A DNA stretch of 64,000 bases. Source: Lewinellaceae bacterium (GTDB taxonomy: Bacteria; Bacteroidota; Bacteroidia; Chitinophagales; Saprospiraceae). Below, piece by piece: positions 19,119 to 26,217 of the stretch. Numbering within the stretch: the stretch's first letter is position 1; each line of letters begins with the position of its first letter. Below the pieces are notes generated by a model, which was not told the DNA's origin, searched no databases, and saw only the letters and a program-made list of their open reading frames with translations. A program made the position numbers and the translations under genes. Where the stretch lies: contig JADJWX010000014.1 of assembly GCA_016716135.1 (NCBI GenBank), positions 62,001 to 126,000 on the forward strand, written 5' to 3'.

Positions 19119-20069
19119 TTGCAAAACCCGGCGATCACGTTTGAAGACACTGCCACCGGCGCTATGAAAACCGTGGAGGCGCCGCTGATCTTTGGCGCCG
19201 ACGGGGCTTTTTCTGCCGTGCGCTATGCGCTGCAGCGCACCGACCGTTTCAACTATGCCCAACAGTACATCGAGCACGGGTACAAAGAATTGACGATTCC
19301 GCCTGCTCCCGGCGGCAAACACCGGATCGATCCTAATGCCCTGCACATCTGGCCGCGCGGCAATTTTATGCTGATTGCCCTGCCCAATGCCGACGGCAGT
19401 TTTACCTGCACGCTTTTCCTGCCCTTCGAGGGCGATGTTTCTTTTGAAAAACTGACCACCGACGCTGCTGTGCGGGATTTTTTCAACCGCTACTTTGCCG
19501 ATGCCGTTCCGCACATGCCCACCCTGATTGCCGATTTTTGGGAAAACCCCACAGCCTCACTCGTTACCACAAAATGCGACCCCTGGCACTGGCAAAACCG
19601 CATCCTGCTCATCGGCGATGCGGCCCACGCCATCGTGCCGTTTTACGGGCAGGGTATGAACGCCGGGTTTGAAGATTGCACGATCCTGGACACGATGTAC
19701 GACGCATACGGTGGCGACTGGTCGCGCATCATTCCCGATTTTTCGCGCCAGCGCAAACCCGACGGCGACGCCATTCTCGAACTGGCGCTGCGCAATTTTA
19801 TCGAAATGCGCGATCTCGTCGGCGATCCCATGTTTTTGCTGCGCAAAAAAATTGCCGCCTGGCTGCACGAAGAATACCCCGATTTTATCCCGGTGTATTC
19901 CATGGTTTCGTTTACAAATATTCCCTATCACGTTGCCCTCCACGAACACGACCGGCAAAATGAACTGTTCCGTGAAATACTCGCTTTGCCCGACATCGAA
20001 GCAAACTGGAATGGCCCTGCTGTTCGCCAATGCTTTGAACGGTGGATGGCGGAAAATGCCGTTTCATGA
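19119..20069 (+). CDS. kmo: Kynurenine 3-monooxygenase, C-terminal fragment (frameshifted)
   Basis: The frame carries the second half of the flavoprotein: GADGAFSAVRYAL, GNFMLIALPNADGSFTCTLFLP, and the second FAD motif RILLIGDAAHAIVPFYGQGMNAGFED, all diagnostic of kynurenine 3-monooxygenase. Together the halves give a protein of about 455 residues, the normal length. The TGA at 20067-20069 overlaps the ATG of the Crp/Fnr regulator (ATGA), so the two are probably co-transcribed and translationally coupled, and a real frameshift would also reduce regulator translation. Confidence 0.85.
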   Translation: MQNPAITFEDTATGAMKTVEAPLIFGADGAFSAVRYALQRTDRFNYAQQYIEHGYKELTIPPAPGGKHRIDPNALHIWPRGNFMLIALPNADGSFTCTLFLPFEGDVSFEKLTTDAAVRDFFNRYFADAVPHMPTLIADFWENPTASLVTTKCDPWHWQNRILLIGDAAHAIVPFYGQGMNAGFEDCTILDTMYDAYGGDWSRIIPDFSRQRKPDGDAILELALRNFIEMRDLVGDPMFLLRKKIAAWLHEEYPDFIPVYSMVSFTNIPYHVALHEHDRQNELFREILALPDIEANWNGPAVRQCFERWMAENAVS

Positions 20070-20725
20070 AAATCGAAGAGCTCCGCAACTTGTTGCACCG
20101 GCATTTTCCGTTGTTGAACAACCCGGAGTTGGTCGACATCATCGCCGAGCGTGCGGTTCCGTTAGCCCTGCCTGTCGGTGATGTGCTCCTCCATCCGGGC
20201 GACCCGGTGAAACTCATCCCGTTGGTCGTAAAAGGCACCGTCAAAGTTGCCCGCGCCGGTACTGCCGGTCATGAAGTGCTGCTGTATCACATCCAGCCCG
20301 GGGAGAGCTGCGCCATGACCCTGTCGTCTTGCCTCAAACGCGAAAAAAGCAAGGTGAAGGCCACCGTCCAGCAATCGGCGGAGATCATCGGCATTCCGGC
20401 GGAAGTGGCGTACATGCTTGGCCGGAAGTTCCCCGGCTGGTACGATTTTGTGCTCGATTCCTACGCCCAGCGTTTTCAGGAACTGCTGCACATGGTAGAC
20501 GAGATTGGTTTTGCCAGCCTGGATCAACGCCTGCTGCACTATCTCCGCGAACAACAGGCGATGCAGCAGTCAACGGTGCTGCACCGTTCGCACCAGGAGA
20601 TCGCCGACGATCTGGGTTCGGCCCGCGCCGTCATTTCCCGCTTGCTCAAACAGATGGAGCGCAAGGGCATGGTCACCCTCCTTCGTGGCCGGATCAAGAT
20701 TCTTTCACTTGTGTTACCTGAGTAG
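20066..20725 (+). CDS. Crp/Fnr family transcriptional regulator
   Basis: 219 residues from the ATG at 20066, which overlaps the preceding stop codon. Residues ~25-140 form the cyclic-nucleotide-binding-like beta-roll (GDVLLHPGDPVKLIPLVVKGTVKV...PGESCAMTLSSCL) and ~150-219 the winged helix with the recognition helix HQEIADDLGSARAVISRLLKQMERKG. It lacks the four-cysteine iron-sulfur motif of true FNR and the arginine-containing cAMP pocket of CRP, so its ligand is unknown. A 13-bp perfect palindrome (TTTGTACTACAAA) 28 bases downstream of its stop could be its operator for the next small genes; that is inference. Confidence 0.88.
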   Translation: MKIEELRNLLHRHFPLLNNPELVDIIAERAVPLALPVGDVLLHPGDPVKLIPLVVKGTVKVARAGTAGHEVLLYHIQPGESCAMTLSSCLKREKSKVKATVQQSAEIIGIPAEVAYMLGRKFPGWYDFVLDSYAQRFQELLHMVDEIGFASLDQRLLHYLREQQAMQQSTVLHRSHQEIADDLGSARAVISRLLKQMERKGMVTLLRGRIKILSLVLPE

Positions 20726-20752
20726 CATACATCCCGGCCCGGGCGCCTGAAC

Positions 20753-20765
20753 TTTGTACTACAAA
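20753..20765 (+). promoter_or_regulatory. Possible operator palindrome TTTGTACTACAAA
   Basis: A perfect 13-bp dyad with a single central base lies between the Crp/Fnr gene and a small membrane peptide gene; a second, 8-bp palindrome TTGTACAA lies at about 20795-20802. The position in front of 20774 and right after a Crp/Fnr-type gene suggests a binding site, but there is no family consensus to support it. Confidence 0.25.
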
Positions 20766-20773
20766 CTCAGGCA

Positions 20774-20878
20774 ATGGGAAAAGCAATACCAAAATTGTAC
20801 AAGTTTTTGATCGTTTGCCTGCTGTGCCTGGGCATAGCAGCCGGCATTGCCTGGATCATCCAAATTCTTCAATCTTAA
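20774..20878 (+). CDS. Small single-span membrane peptide, 34 residues
   Basis: ATG at 20774 opens MGKAIPKLYKFLIVCLLCLG followed by IAAGIAWIIQILQS and TAA. It has a basic N-terminus and one hydrophobic span, a plausible small membrane protein. It fills the gap between the Crp/Fnr regulator and the DUF2892-like gene, all in the same direction with short spacings, so it may belong to one transcript. Its small size leaves room for chance. Confidence 0.4.
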   Translation: MGKAIPKLYKFLIVCLLCLGIAAGIAWIIQILQS

Positions 20879-20891
20879 ACGTAGTTGACTT

Positions 20892-21104
20892 ATGAAAAAG
20901 AACATGGGATCCATCGACCGGGTCGTGCGCGTAGTACTGGCCATTATTTTTGGCGTCTTGTATTTCACCGGAACGGTAACCGGCACATTCGGGCTGGTAT
21001 TGCTGGTGCTTGGCGGCGTATTTCTTGCGACCAGCCTGGTCAGTTTTTGCCCGCTTTATGCCATTGTCGGACTTTCAACCTGCCCGGTGGCGGAACGGCA
21101 GTAA
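20892..21104 (+). CDS. YgaP-like two-span membrane protein (DUF2892 family)
   Basis: 70 residues: MKKNMGSIDRVVRVVLAIIF starts the usual pattern, followed by two membrane spans and the conserved FCPLYAIVGLSTCPV end. Family members are typically found alone or as the C-terminal part of membrane rhodanese YgaP. The two cysteines (FCPLY and STCPV) are conserved in the family. It follows the Crp/Fnr gene and the 34-residue peptide on the same strand and is convergent with the VOC gene. Confidence 0.88.
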   Translation: MKKNMGSIDRVVRVVLAIIFGVLYFTGTVTGTFGLVLLVLGGVFLATSLVSFCPLYAIVGLSTCPVAERQ

Positions 21105-21108
21105 GGAA

Positions 21109-21531
21109 TCATTTGGCAAACAACTGGTCTATATTTTTGAACGCCTTGAATTCCAGGGCATTACCGGAAGGATCGTAGAAAAACGTAGTGGCCTGCTCGC
21201 CAACCTGTCCTTTAAACCGGATGTATGGCTCGATGGCGAATGCAACGTTTTTTGCCTTCAGTAATTCCACAAACCGATGCCAGGCCTCCCATTCCAACAC
21301 CACGCCGTAGTGCGGCACCGGTACATCGTGGCCGTCTACGGCGTTATGGCTTTTTTGCGGCACCCGGTCGGGCGCGTAATGGATAACCAGTTGGTGGCCG
21401 AACAGGTTAAAATCGACCCAATGGCTGTCGCTGCGGCCTTCGCTGCAGCCCAGTGTTTCGCGGTAAAATGTGCGGGCTTCTTCCAGGTTGGAGACCGGGA
21501 TGGCGATGTGAAAAGGTGTTAAAGTGTGCAT
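21109..21531 (-). CDS. VOC family (glyoxalase/dioxygenase fold) protein
   Basis: 140 residues from the ATG at 21531 (MHTLTPFHIAIPV); an 18-residue upstream extension is in frame but lacks similarity. The two beta-alpha-beta-beta-beta modules are clear: FHIAIPVSNLEEARTFYRETLGC and YGVVLEWEAWHRFVELLKAKNV. Candidate metal ligands are the His of FHIAI, the His of VPHYGVV and the Glu of GNALEFKAF. Members range from glyoxalase I to antibiotic-resistance and dioxygenase proteins; the substrate cannot be inferred. Convergent with the DUF2892-like gene with a four-base gap. Confidence 0.85.
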   Translation of the reverse strand: MHTLTPFHIAIPVSNLEEARTFYRETLGCSEGRSDSHWVDFNLFGHQLVIHYAPDRVPQKSHNAVDGHDVPVPHYGVVLEWEAWHRFVELLKAKNVAFAIEPYIRFKGQVGEQATTFFYDPSGNALEFKAFKNIDQLFAK

Positions 21532-21702
21532 GCGTCGTATCGGAATAGTGCTTGTTTGTTTGGAAATACGTTGGGGTTGCGGCACAATTTATTGAAAAAA
21601 ATCTGCTCCTGCTCCTGTTCCTAATTGCCGGAGCGTGACTGTCTCATAAGTGCTGCGCCAATTCTGCCCGCCGCATTTACCACGAAGGGCACGGAGGGGC
21701 CT

Positions 21703-21737
21703 TACTCGTCCTACCGCTCAAAGCCGTAGGACGAGTA
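21703..21737. repeat. Hairpin element, 12-bp perfect arms (also at 55709-55743)
   Basis: In the 373-base gap between the divergent VOC and amidase genes, TACTCGTCCTAC and GTAGGACGAGTA form a perfect stem with an 11-base loop, preceded by TTACCACGAAGGGCACGG. The same arms (11 of 12 bp) and a nearby CCTTCGTGG word recur at 55709-55743. A -7-like TAAATTTC at 21857-21864 (one mismatch to TAnnTTTG) lies 41 bases before the amidase start. I see no gene in this gap. Confidence 0.75.
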
Positions 21738-21904
21738 CAGCAACCTCAGTATTTCCCAAGGTGAAAAATTTTCAACTTTTTCAAGCATTGGACCTTTGAC
21801 ATAACGGTAGTGCAGTCAATTATTTATCGAAAAACGAAGTTTACACACGATTTTCTTAAATTTCAGGCGTTTAAACGAAATACGATAAATAAAAAAATAC
21901 CAGC

Positions 21905-23638
21905 ATGTATAAATTTACCCTCCTATGCCTTGCCCTCACTTTTGGAAAAATATCGGCCCCTGCGCAAACATTCAATCAGGCCGAACTGGAGGCTGCCCTG
22001 ACCTGCATTAAAACCGAAACCTCGCCCCTGGAAATACCACTAACCCGGGTGGAACATTTCATCACCCTGGCTGTGCGCAGCCACGGCGCCGGCACGGCGG
22101 GAATTTTGGAAATCCGAACTTCAGCCGACAACCGTTCGTGGGGCAACTGGCAAACCCTGACCGATGATCCCCACGTGGATTTGCCGGCAACCCAGCGCCA
22201 ATTCAACATGCTTTTTCTGCCGGCCGACAGCCGCTATGTGCAAGTACGCGCCATCGGGCTCTGTGCCGACCTGGGGCTTAGGCTGTTTTTTTATTCGCCG
22301 GTTGACTTGCCTTCGGAAAATCCCGTCGCGCTGGATCAACCCCTGGGCTTCCGCAATTGTCCCTGCGCCCTACCGGCCTACGTGAACCGCGCGGGCTGGG
22401 GCGGCCCGCCCAACCAACAACCGGGTTGCACGCCGTCGTACACCACCGTCACGCACCTGTTTGTGCACCACCAGGCGGGCGTCGCCAACCCGCCCTATGC
22501 TGCGGTGGTCGCATCCATCTGGAATTTGCATGTGAATACCAACGGCTGGTGCGACGTCGGTTACCAATGGCTGATCGCGCCCGACGGCACGGTGTACCAG
22601 GGCCGCTCCGGGGGAAACAACGTGGTGGGGGCGCATGCCACCGGCCTGAACGGCAACACCATGGCGGTGTGTATGCTGGGCAATTTTCAAAATGTCCAAC
22701 CGACGCAGGCCGCCCTGGAAAGTTTGCATGCCTTGCTGGCCTGGAAGTGCTGCGACAGCGATATTGACCCGACAGGCACCTCGGTGCACGCCGGGTCTGG
22801 CCAAACGTTTAACCATATCAGCGGGCATCGCGATGGCGCGGCTACGCTCTGCCCAGGCGATAATATGTATGCCCGATTGCCGTCGGTGCGCACGGGTACC
22901 GACTCGCTGTACGCCGATCCTTCCGGTTGCGACGGGATTTGGCCGCCGGCCAATGACAATTGCGCCGGCGCCCGGGTCTTGACCAGTCTGGAAAATTGTT
23001 CGCCCGAGAGCAGCACGACCAATGAGGCGCTGGCCTCGGGCGTTGCGATCCCTGTGTGCAGCGGTTTTTCCAGCGGAACAGCGCTTGATGTGTGGTTCCG
23101 GTTCAATGCGACAGCCAGTCATCACCAGGTGACGGTGACACCTACCGGTGCGCTGCCGGATCCGCTCGACCCGGTGGTGGCGGTTTATGACGGTACTTGC
23201 GGCGCCCTGGAACTGGTGGCTTGCGTGGATGCGCCCGGCGGCGCCGGGGTGGCTACGACGCTGGACCTTCCCGGCCTGACGCCCGGCCACGACTATTCGA
23301 TCCGGGTGTTCGACTACGGTAATGCGCAAGCTGCCGATGGCCGGTTTGATATTTGCGTGACGCATGGCGCGGCGGTGAGCACGGCAGAAAAATATGAATC
23401 GGCCGGTATGCGAATTTTTCCGAATCCCAGCACGGGAAAGGTACGGGTGGAACTCTTGGAAACAGACCCGGCAAATGGAAATATCCGTGTGTTTTCGTCG
23501 GCCGGGCAACTGGTGCTCGAACGTGAAGTGCGCGCCGGGGTGGTTGATCTGGATTTGACGGGCCGGCCTGCGGGGTTGTACGTTTTGGAATTCCAAACCG
23601 GCAGCGGGATATTGCGCGAGGTGCTGGTGTTAAATTAA
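21905..23638 (+). CDS. Secreted N-acetylmuramoyl-L-alanine amidase / PGRP-like protein with T9SS tail
   Basis: 577 residues. Signal peptide (MYKFTLLCLALTFGKISAPAQ), a beta-rich N-terminal region to ~150, then an amidase_2/PGRP domain at ~160-330 with the zinc-binding residues H188 (FVHHQAG), H308 (ISGHRDG) and C316 (TLCPGD), plus the typical NTNGWCDVGYQWLIAPDGTVYQGR. A pre-peptidase-like beta domain with NDNCAGARVL follows (~345-480), and the last ~75 residues (IFPNPSTGKVRVEL...GLYVLEF...LVLN) are a type A T9SS sorting domain. It would cleave the lactoyl-alanine bond of peptidoglycan outside the cell, perhaps of other bacteria. Its end overlaps that of the convergent M29 gene by nine bases. 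Confidence 0.92.
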   Translation: MYKFTLLCLALTFGKISAPAQTFNQAELEAALTCIKTETSPLEIPLTRVEHFITLAVRSHGAGTAGILEIRTSADNRSWGNWQTLTDDPHVDLPATQRQFNMLFLPADSRYVQVRAIGLCADLGLRLFFYSPVDLPSENPVALDQPLGFRNCPCALPAYVNRAGWGGPPNQQPGCTPSYTTVTHLFVHHQAGVANPPYAAVVASIWNLHVNTNGWCDVGYQWLIAPDGTVYQGRSGGNNVVGAHATGLNGNTMAVCMLGNFQNVQPTQAALESLHALLAWKCCDSDIDPTGTSVHAGSGQTFNHISGHRDGAATLCPGDNMYARLPSVRTGTDSLYADPSGCDGIWPPANDNCAGARVLTSLENCSPESSTTNEALASGVAIPVCSGFSSGTALDVWFRFNATASHHQVTVTPTGALPDPLDPVVAVYDGTCGALELVACVDAPGGAGVATTLDLPGLTPGHDYSIRVFDYGNAQAADGRFDICVTHGAAVSTAEKYESAGMRIFPNPSTGKVRVELLETDPANGNIRVFSSAGQLVLEREVRAGVVDLDLTGRPAGLYVLEFQTGSGILREVLVLN

Positions 23639-24733
23639 GAATTTCCCATTCTTGTAAATCTGCTCCCCATCGGCCCACACTTCGCCGCTGCGGGTCATGT
23701 CGGTGATCATGTCCCAGTGTACCGACGATTCGTTTTTGCCGCCGCACTGGAGGTAGCTCTGGCCGATGGCCATGTGCATGGTGCCCCCGATTTTTTCGTC
23801 GAACAGGATGTTTTTCGTCATGCGGTTGATGTCGTAGTTGGTGCCGATGGCGGCTTCGCCGAAACGCCGGGTGCCGGGTAGTTGGAAAATGCGGTCGAGG
23901 AATTCCTTGCCGCGGCGGGCTTCCCATTTTTCGATAAAACCGGCTTTTACCCAAAGCGTGACTTCCTCCACCTCGTGCCCCTGGTAGAGCCCCGGATACG
24001 AAAAACGGACGGTGCCTTCCACGCTGTCTTCCACCGGGCTGGTGTACACCTCGCCGGAAGGCATGTTGGTCTGGCCGTCGGAGTTCATCCATTTCCGGCC
24101 GTCGGTGTTGAAGGAAATATCGGTGCCTTCCGTCACGTAGCGGATCTGCGTACAGGCGTTGAGGTGGTCGACGATGCGTTGTTGTTTGGCGCGCACGTCG
24201 AGCCAGGCCTGCATGGGATCGGGTTCGAATAATTTGCAGGCGCCGAACACAAAATTTTCGTATTCGCTCAGGCTCATGCCGGCTTCCTGGGCGGAGGCAT
24301 CGGTGGGGAACTGGCAAAGGTTGCGGCGCAAGCGCCGGTCGGCGGTGCGTTCGAAGTAGGCTTTGTTGATGGGTTTGAGGGCTTCCTGCCGGACTTTGGC
24401 GGGATCGCCCGGCGCGTTTTGCATTTCCCGCAGGTTGAACGGCGCCCGGATGGCCAGGTAGCAATCGAAGGTTTCCATGGCCAGTTGCTGCAGCGGCGGC
24501 AGTGTATTTAGCGCGTCGGAGGAGGCGTTTTCCAGGAAAATACGCTCGCGTTCGCGAAAGGCAAGATCGCATTCGACCAGTGCGGCGCCTGCGGCCAGCG
24601 CTTCGCGATACACTTCCCGGACGAGGGGCTCGGCCAGGGTGGTGGTGCTGATGAAAACTTTGTCGCCGGGCGTCACGCGCAAGCAGTAGTGGGTGAGCAG
24701 GGCGGCGTATTTTTGAAGTGTCGTGGGTGCCAT
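23630..24733 (-). CDS. M29 family aminopeptidase
   Basis: 367 residues from the ATG at 24733 (MAPTTLQKYAALLTHYCLRV); a longer in-frame ATG at 24976 overlaps the neighbouring gene and adds unrelated sequence. Family marks: GDKVFISTTTLAEPLVREVYREAL near the N-terminus, GTDISFNTDGRKW, NMPSGEVYTSPVED with a metal-binding Glu, GEAAIGTN, GGTMHMAIGQSY and the terminal HWDMI motif. These double-zinc or cobalt enzymes remove N-terminal residues from peptides in the cytoplasm. No signal peptide. It follows an unknown four-span membrane protein gene with an 11-base gap, suggesting an operon. Confidence 0.92.
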   Translation of the reverse strand: MAPTTLQKYAALLTHYCLRVTPGDKVFISTTTLAEPLVREVYREALAAGAALVECDLAFRERERIFLENASSDALNTLPPLQQLAMETFDCYLAIRAPFNLREMQNAPGDPAKVRQEALKPINKAYFERTADRRLRRNLCQFPTDASAQEAGMSLSEYENFVFGACKLFEPDPMQAWLDVRAKQQRIVDHLNACTQIRYVTEGTDISFNTDGRKWMNSDGQTNMPSGEVYTSPVEDSVEGTVRFSYPGLYQGHEVEEVTLWVKAGFIEKWEARRGKEFLDRIFQLPGTRRFGEAAIGTNYDINRMTKNILFDEKIGGTMHMAIGQSYLQCGGKNESSVHWDMITDMTRSGEVWADGEQIYKNGKFLI

Positions 24734-24744
24734 GGAATGGATGT

Positions 24745-25140
24745 TTACCGCGAAAGTACGGTATTCATCGGAGGGATAAGCCATAGGGTAATGCCGCAAA
24801 TAATGCACACCCAGACAATTGCCAACGAAATCCCGGCAAGTTTTCGGTGTTCGAACAAATGCCGGGCAAATGCACCTGCCCAAAGGGCCGGTGGCGCCAC
24901 CAGTACGATAAACCAGATATGCCAGTTGATCACCATTCCCACCAATGAAAACAAACCGAACGGCAGGTAAAACCACAGTAATTTATACCGTAGGGAAATT
25001 TCCGGCGTGTTCAGCAGCCAACCTGCCCCAAAAAACAACAGGGCAGAAACAGGAAAGGGAACCTGCAGAAGTTTGAAGGAAAAACAGAGGTCGACAACAG
25101 CGGTTAGCAGGATGCCGGAAAAAATAATGAAGTTGCGCAT
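24745..25140 (-). CDS. Four-span membrane protein of unknown function
   Basis: 131 residues, nearly all hydrophobic, in four predicted spans: IIFSGILLTAVVDLCFSF, VSALLFFGAGWLLN, LLWFYLPFGLFSLVGMVINWHIWFIVLVAPPALWAGAF and ISLAIVWVCIICGITLWLIP. I do not recognise the family. It is the first gene of a probable two-gene unit with the M29 aminopeptidase. Confidence 0.65.
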   Translation of the reverse strand: MRNFIIFSGILLTAVVDLCFSFKLLQVPFPVSALLFFGAGWLLNTPEISLRYKLLWFYLPFGLFSLVGMVINWHIWFIVLVAPPALWAGAFARHLFEHRKLAGISLAIVWVCIICGITLWLIPPMNTVLSR

Positions 25141-25220
25141 GGCCTGTTGTGTTTGTAGTGAAACGAAACAGCGGCCTCTTATGCGGCGTGCCGGTGGCGC
25201 AACATGTGCAAAACGGTTAT

Positions 25221-26063
25221 CTATTTCGAATCAGCCAGGTAGTTTTCAAATTCCCGCTGCGTTTTGTTGGTTAATTGTTTTCGCTTTTTCATGCCGTGGA
25301 TTGCCTGAAGGATGGAATCTTTTTCCTGGGCGGAACAGGCGGTGTTTTTCAGCATGTCCAGTAAAAATGTTGCACTCCGGTTCGTGCCGCTTGTTCTTAA
25401 AATCCCGAGCATTCGGTAAAAAAGTTTGCTCTTTTGGTAATCGACAATTCTATCCAGGATTGCAGTTTCTATCGATGCGTCGGAATTGAAGAACGTGAGT
25501 AAAATTCTATCCCTGAGCATGTCCGTTGTATTTGGGGCGTCGAATATCTTGAAATACTGATCGCGAAGTCGTTCCCTGTTGGCATTTAAAAAAGCCATTT
25601 CGGCACCGGTAAAGTAGTAAAACTGGAAGGTGCTGAATGCCGGATTTTCCTTTTTCGCGTCTTTTAGGGCAATACTTTGCAGCACCAGGTGCAGGGAATC
25701 CTGCAAATTGGCGGCATGCTGTTGCCTGAAGGTGGCATTTAATTGCAGGCTGTCAATTTTTCCGGCAAGAAACCGAAGGTAGGTTGTCGTGTCGAGTGCG
25801 GCGTTGTTGCCGGTATTGACAAATCGCCTGTGGTCGTGCCAGGCTGCCGTCCACAGCGTATCGGCGCAATTGCAACCTTGCAAAACATCCTCGCTTACGG
25901 TTGGTAACATTTTGGCTATCCGGGCGAGTTGTGCTTCAATTTGATCCAATTGGAAAGGCCGGTCAAAAGCAACCGTTTTGAGCGTGTTGCAAGCCATCTG
26001 GTAATCCGATTGCCCATGGAGTATGGTTGCGAACAGGAGGTTAAGCAGGAGTACGTATTTCAT
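25221..26063 (-). CDS. Secreted hypothetical protein, 280 residues
   Basis: The ATG at 26063 (MKYVLLLNLLFATILHGQ) gives a clear signal peptide. The mature protein is mostly helical with several short basic and acidic helices, two adjacent cysteines (QGCNCADTLW) and another at NTACSAQEK. No family is recognised and no sorting tail is seen. An exact TAnnTTTG promoter lies 45 bases upstream. Confidence 0.7.
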   Translation of the reverse strand: MKYVLLLNLLFATILHGQSDYQMACNTLKTVAFDRPFQLDQIEAQLARIAKMLPTVSEDVLQGCNCADTLWTAAWHDHRRFVNTGNNAALDTTTYLRFLAGKIDSLQLNATFRQQHAANLQDSLHLVLQSIALKDAKKENPAFSTFQFYYFTGAEMAFLNANRERLRDQYFKIFDAPNTTDMLRDRILLTFFNSDASIETAILDRIVDYQKSKLFYRMLGILRTSGTNRSATFLLDMLKNTACSAQEKDSILQAIHGMKKRKQLTNKTQREFENYLADSK

Positions 26064-26107
26064 AAGCACCTTTTTAAGTTAAGTGCGCACAGCGCACCTG
26101 ATTTGTC

Positions 26108-26135
26108 CAAATATAGACATGCTATGCTAAACAAA
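26108..26135 (-). promoter_or_regulatory. Bacteroidota promoter for the 25221-26063 gene
   Basis: On the minus strand TATATTTG (26115-26108) matches TAnnTTTG exactly, with TTTG 16 bases upstream (26135-26132). The spacing is short of the usual 19-21, but the -7 element is exact and the distance to the start codon is normal. Confidence 0.5.
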
Positions 26136-26217
26136 GCGCGTGTTTGGGGATTTTTGCCGGTTAGACGTTGGATAATCCGCTTTGGTTGCCGGTGAAACAC
26201 CCTCGTTTAAATCGCTG

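Noticed and set aside
21703..21737. Hairpin read as an intrinsic terminator
   Set aside because: It lies between divergent genes and has no T run, so there is no transcript end to serve.
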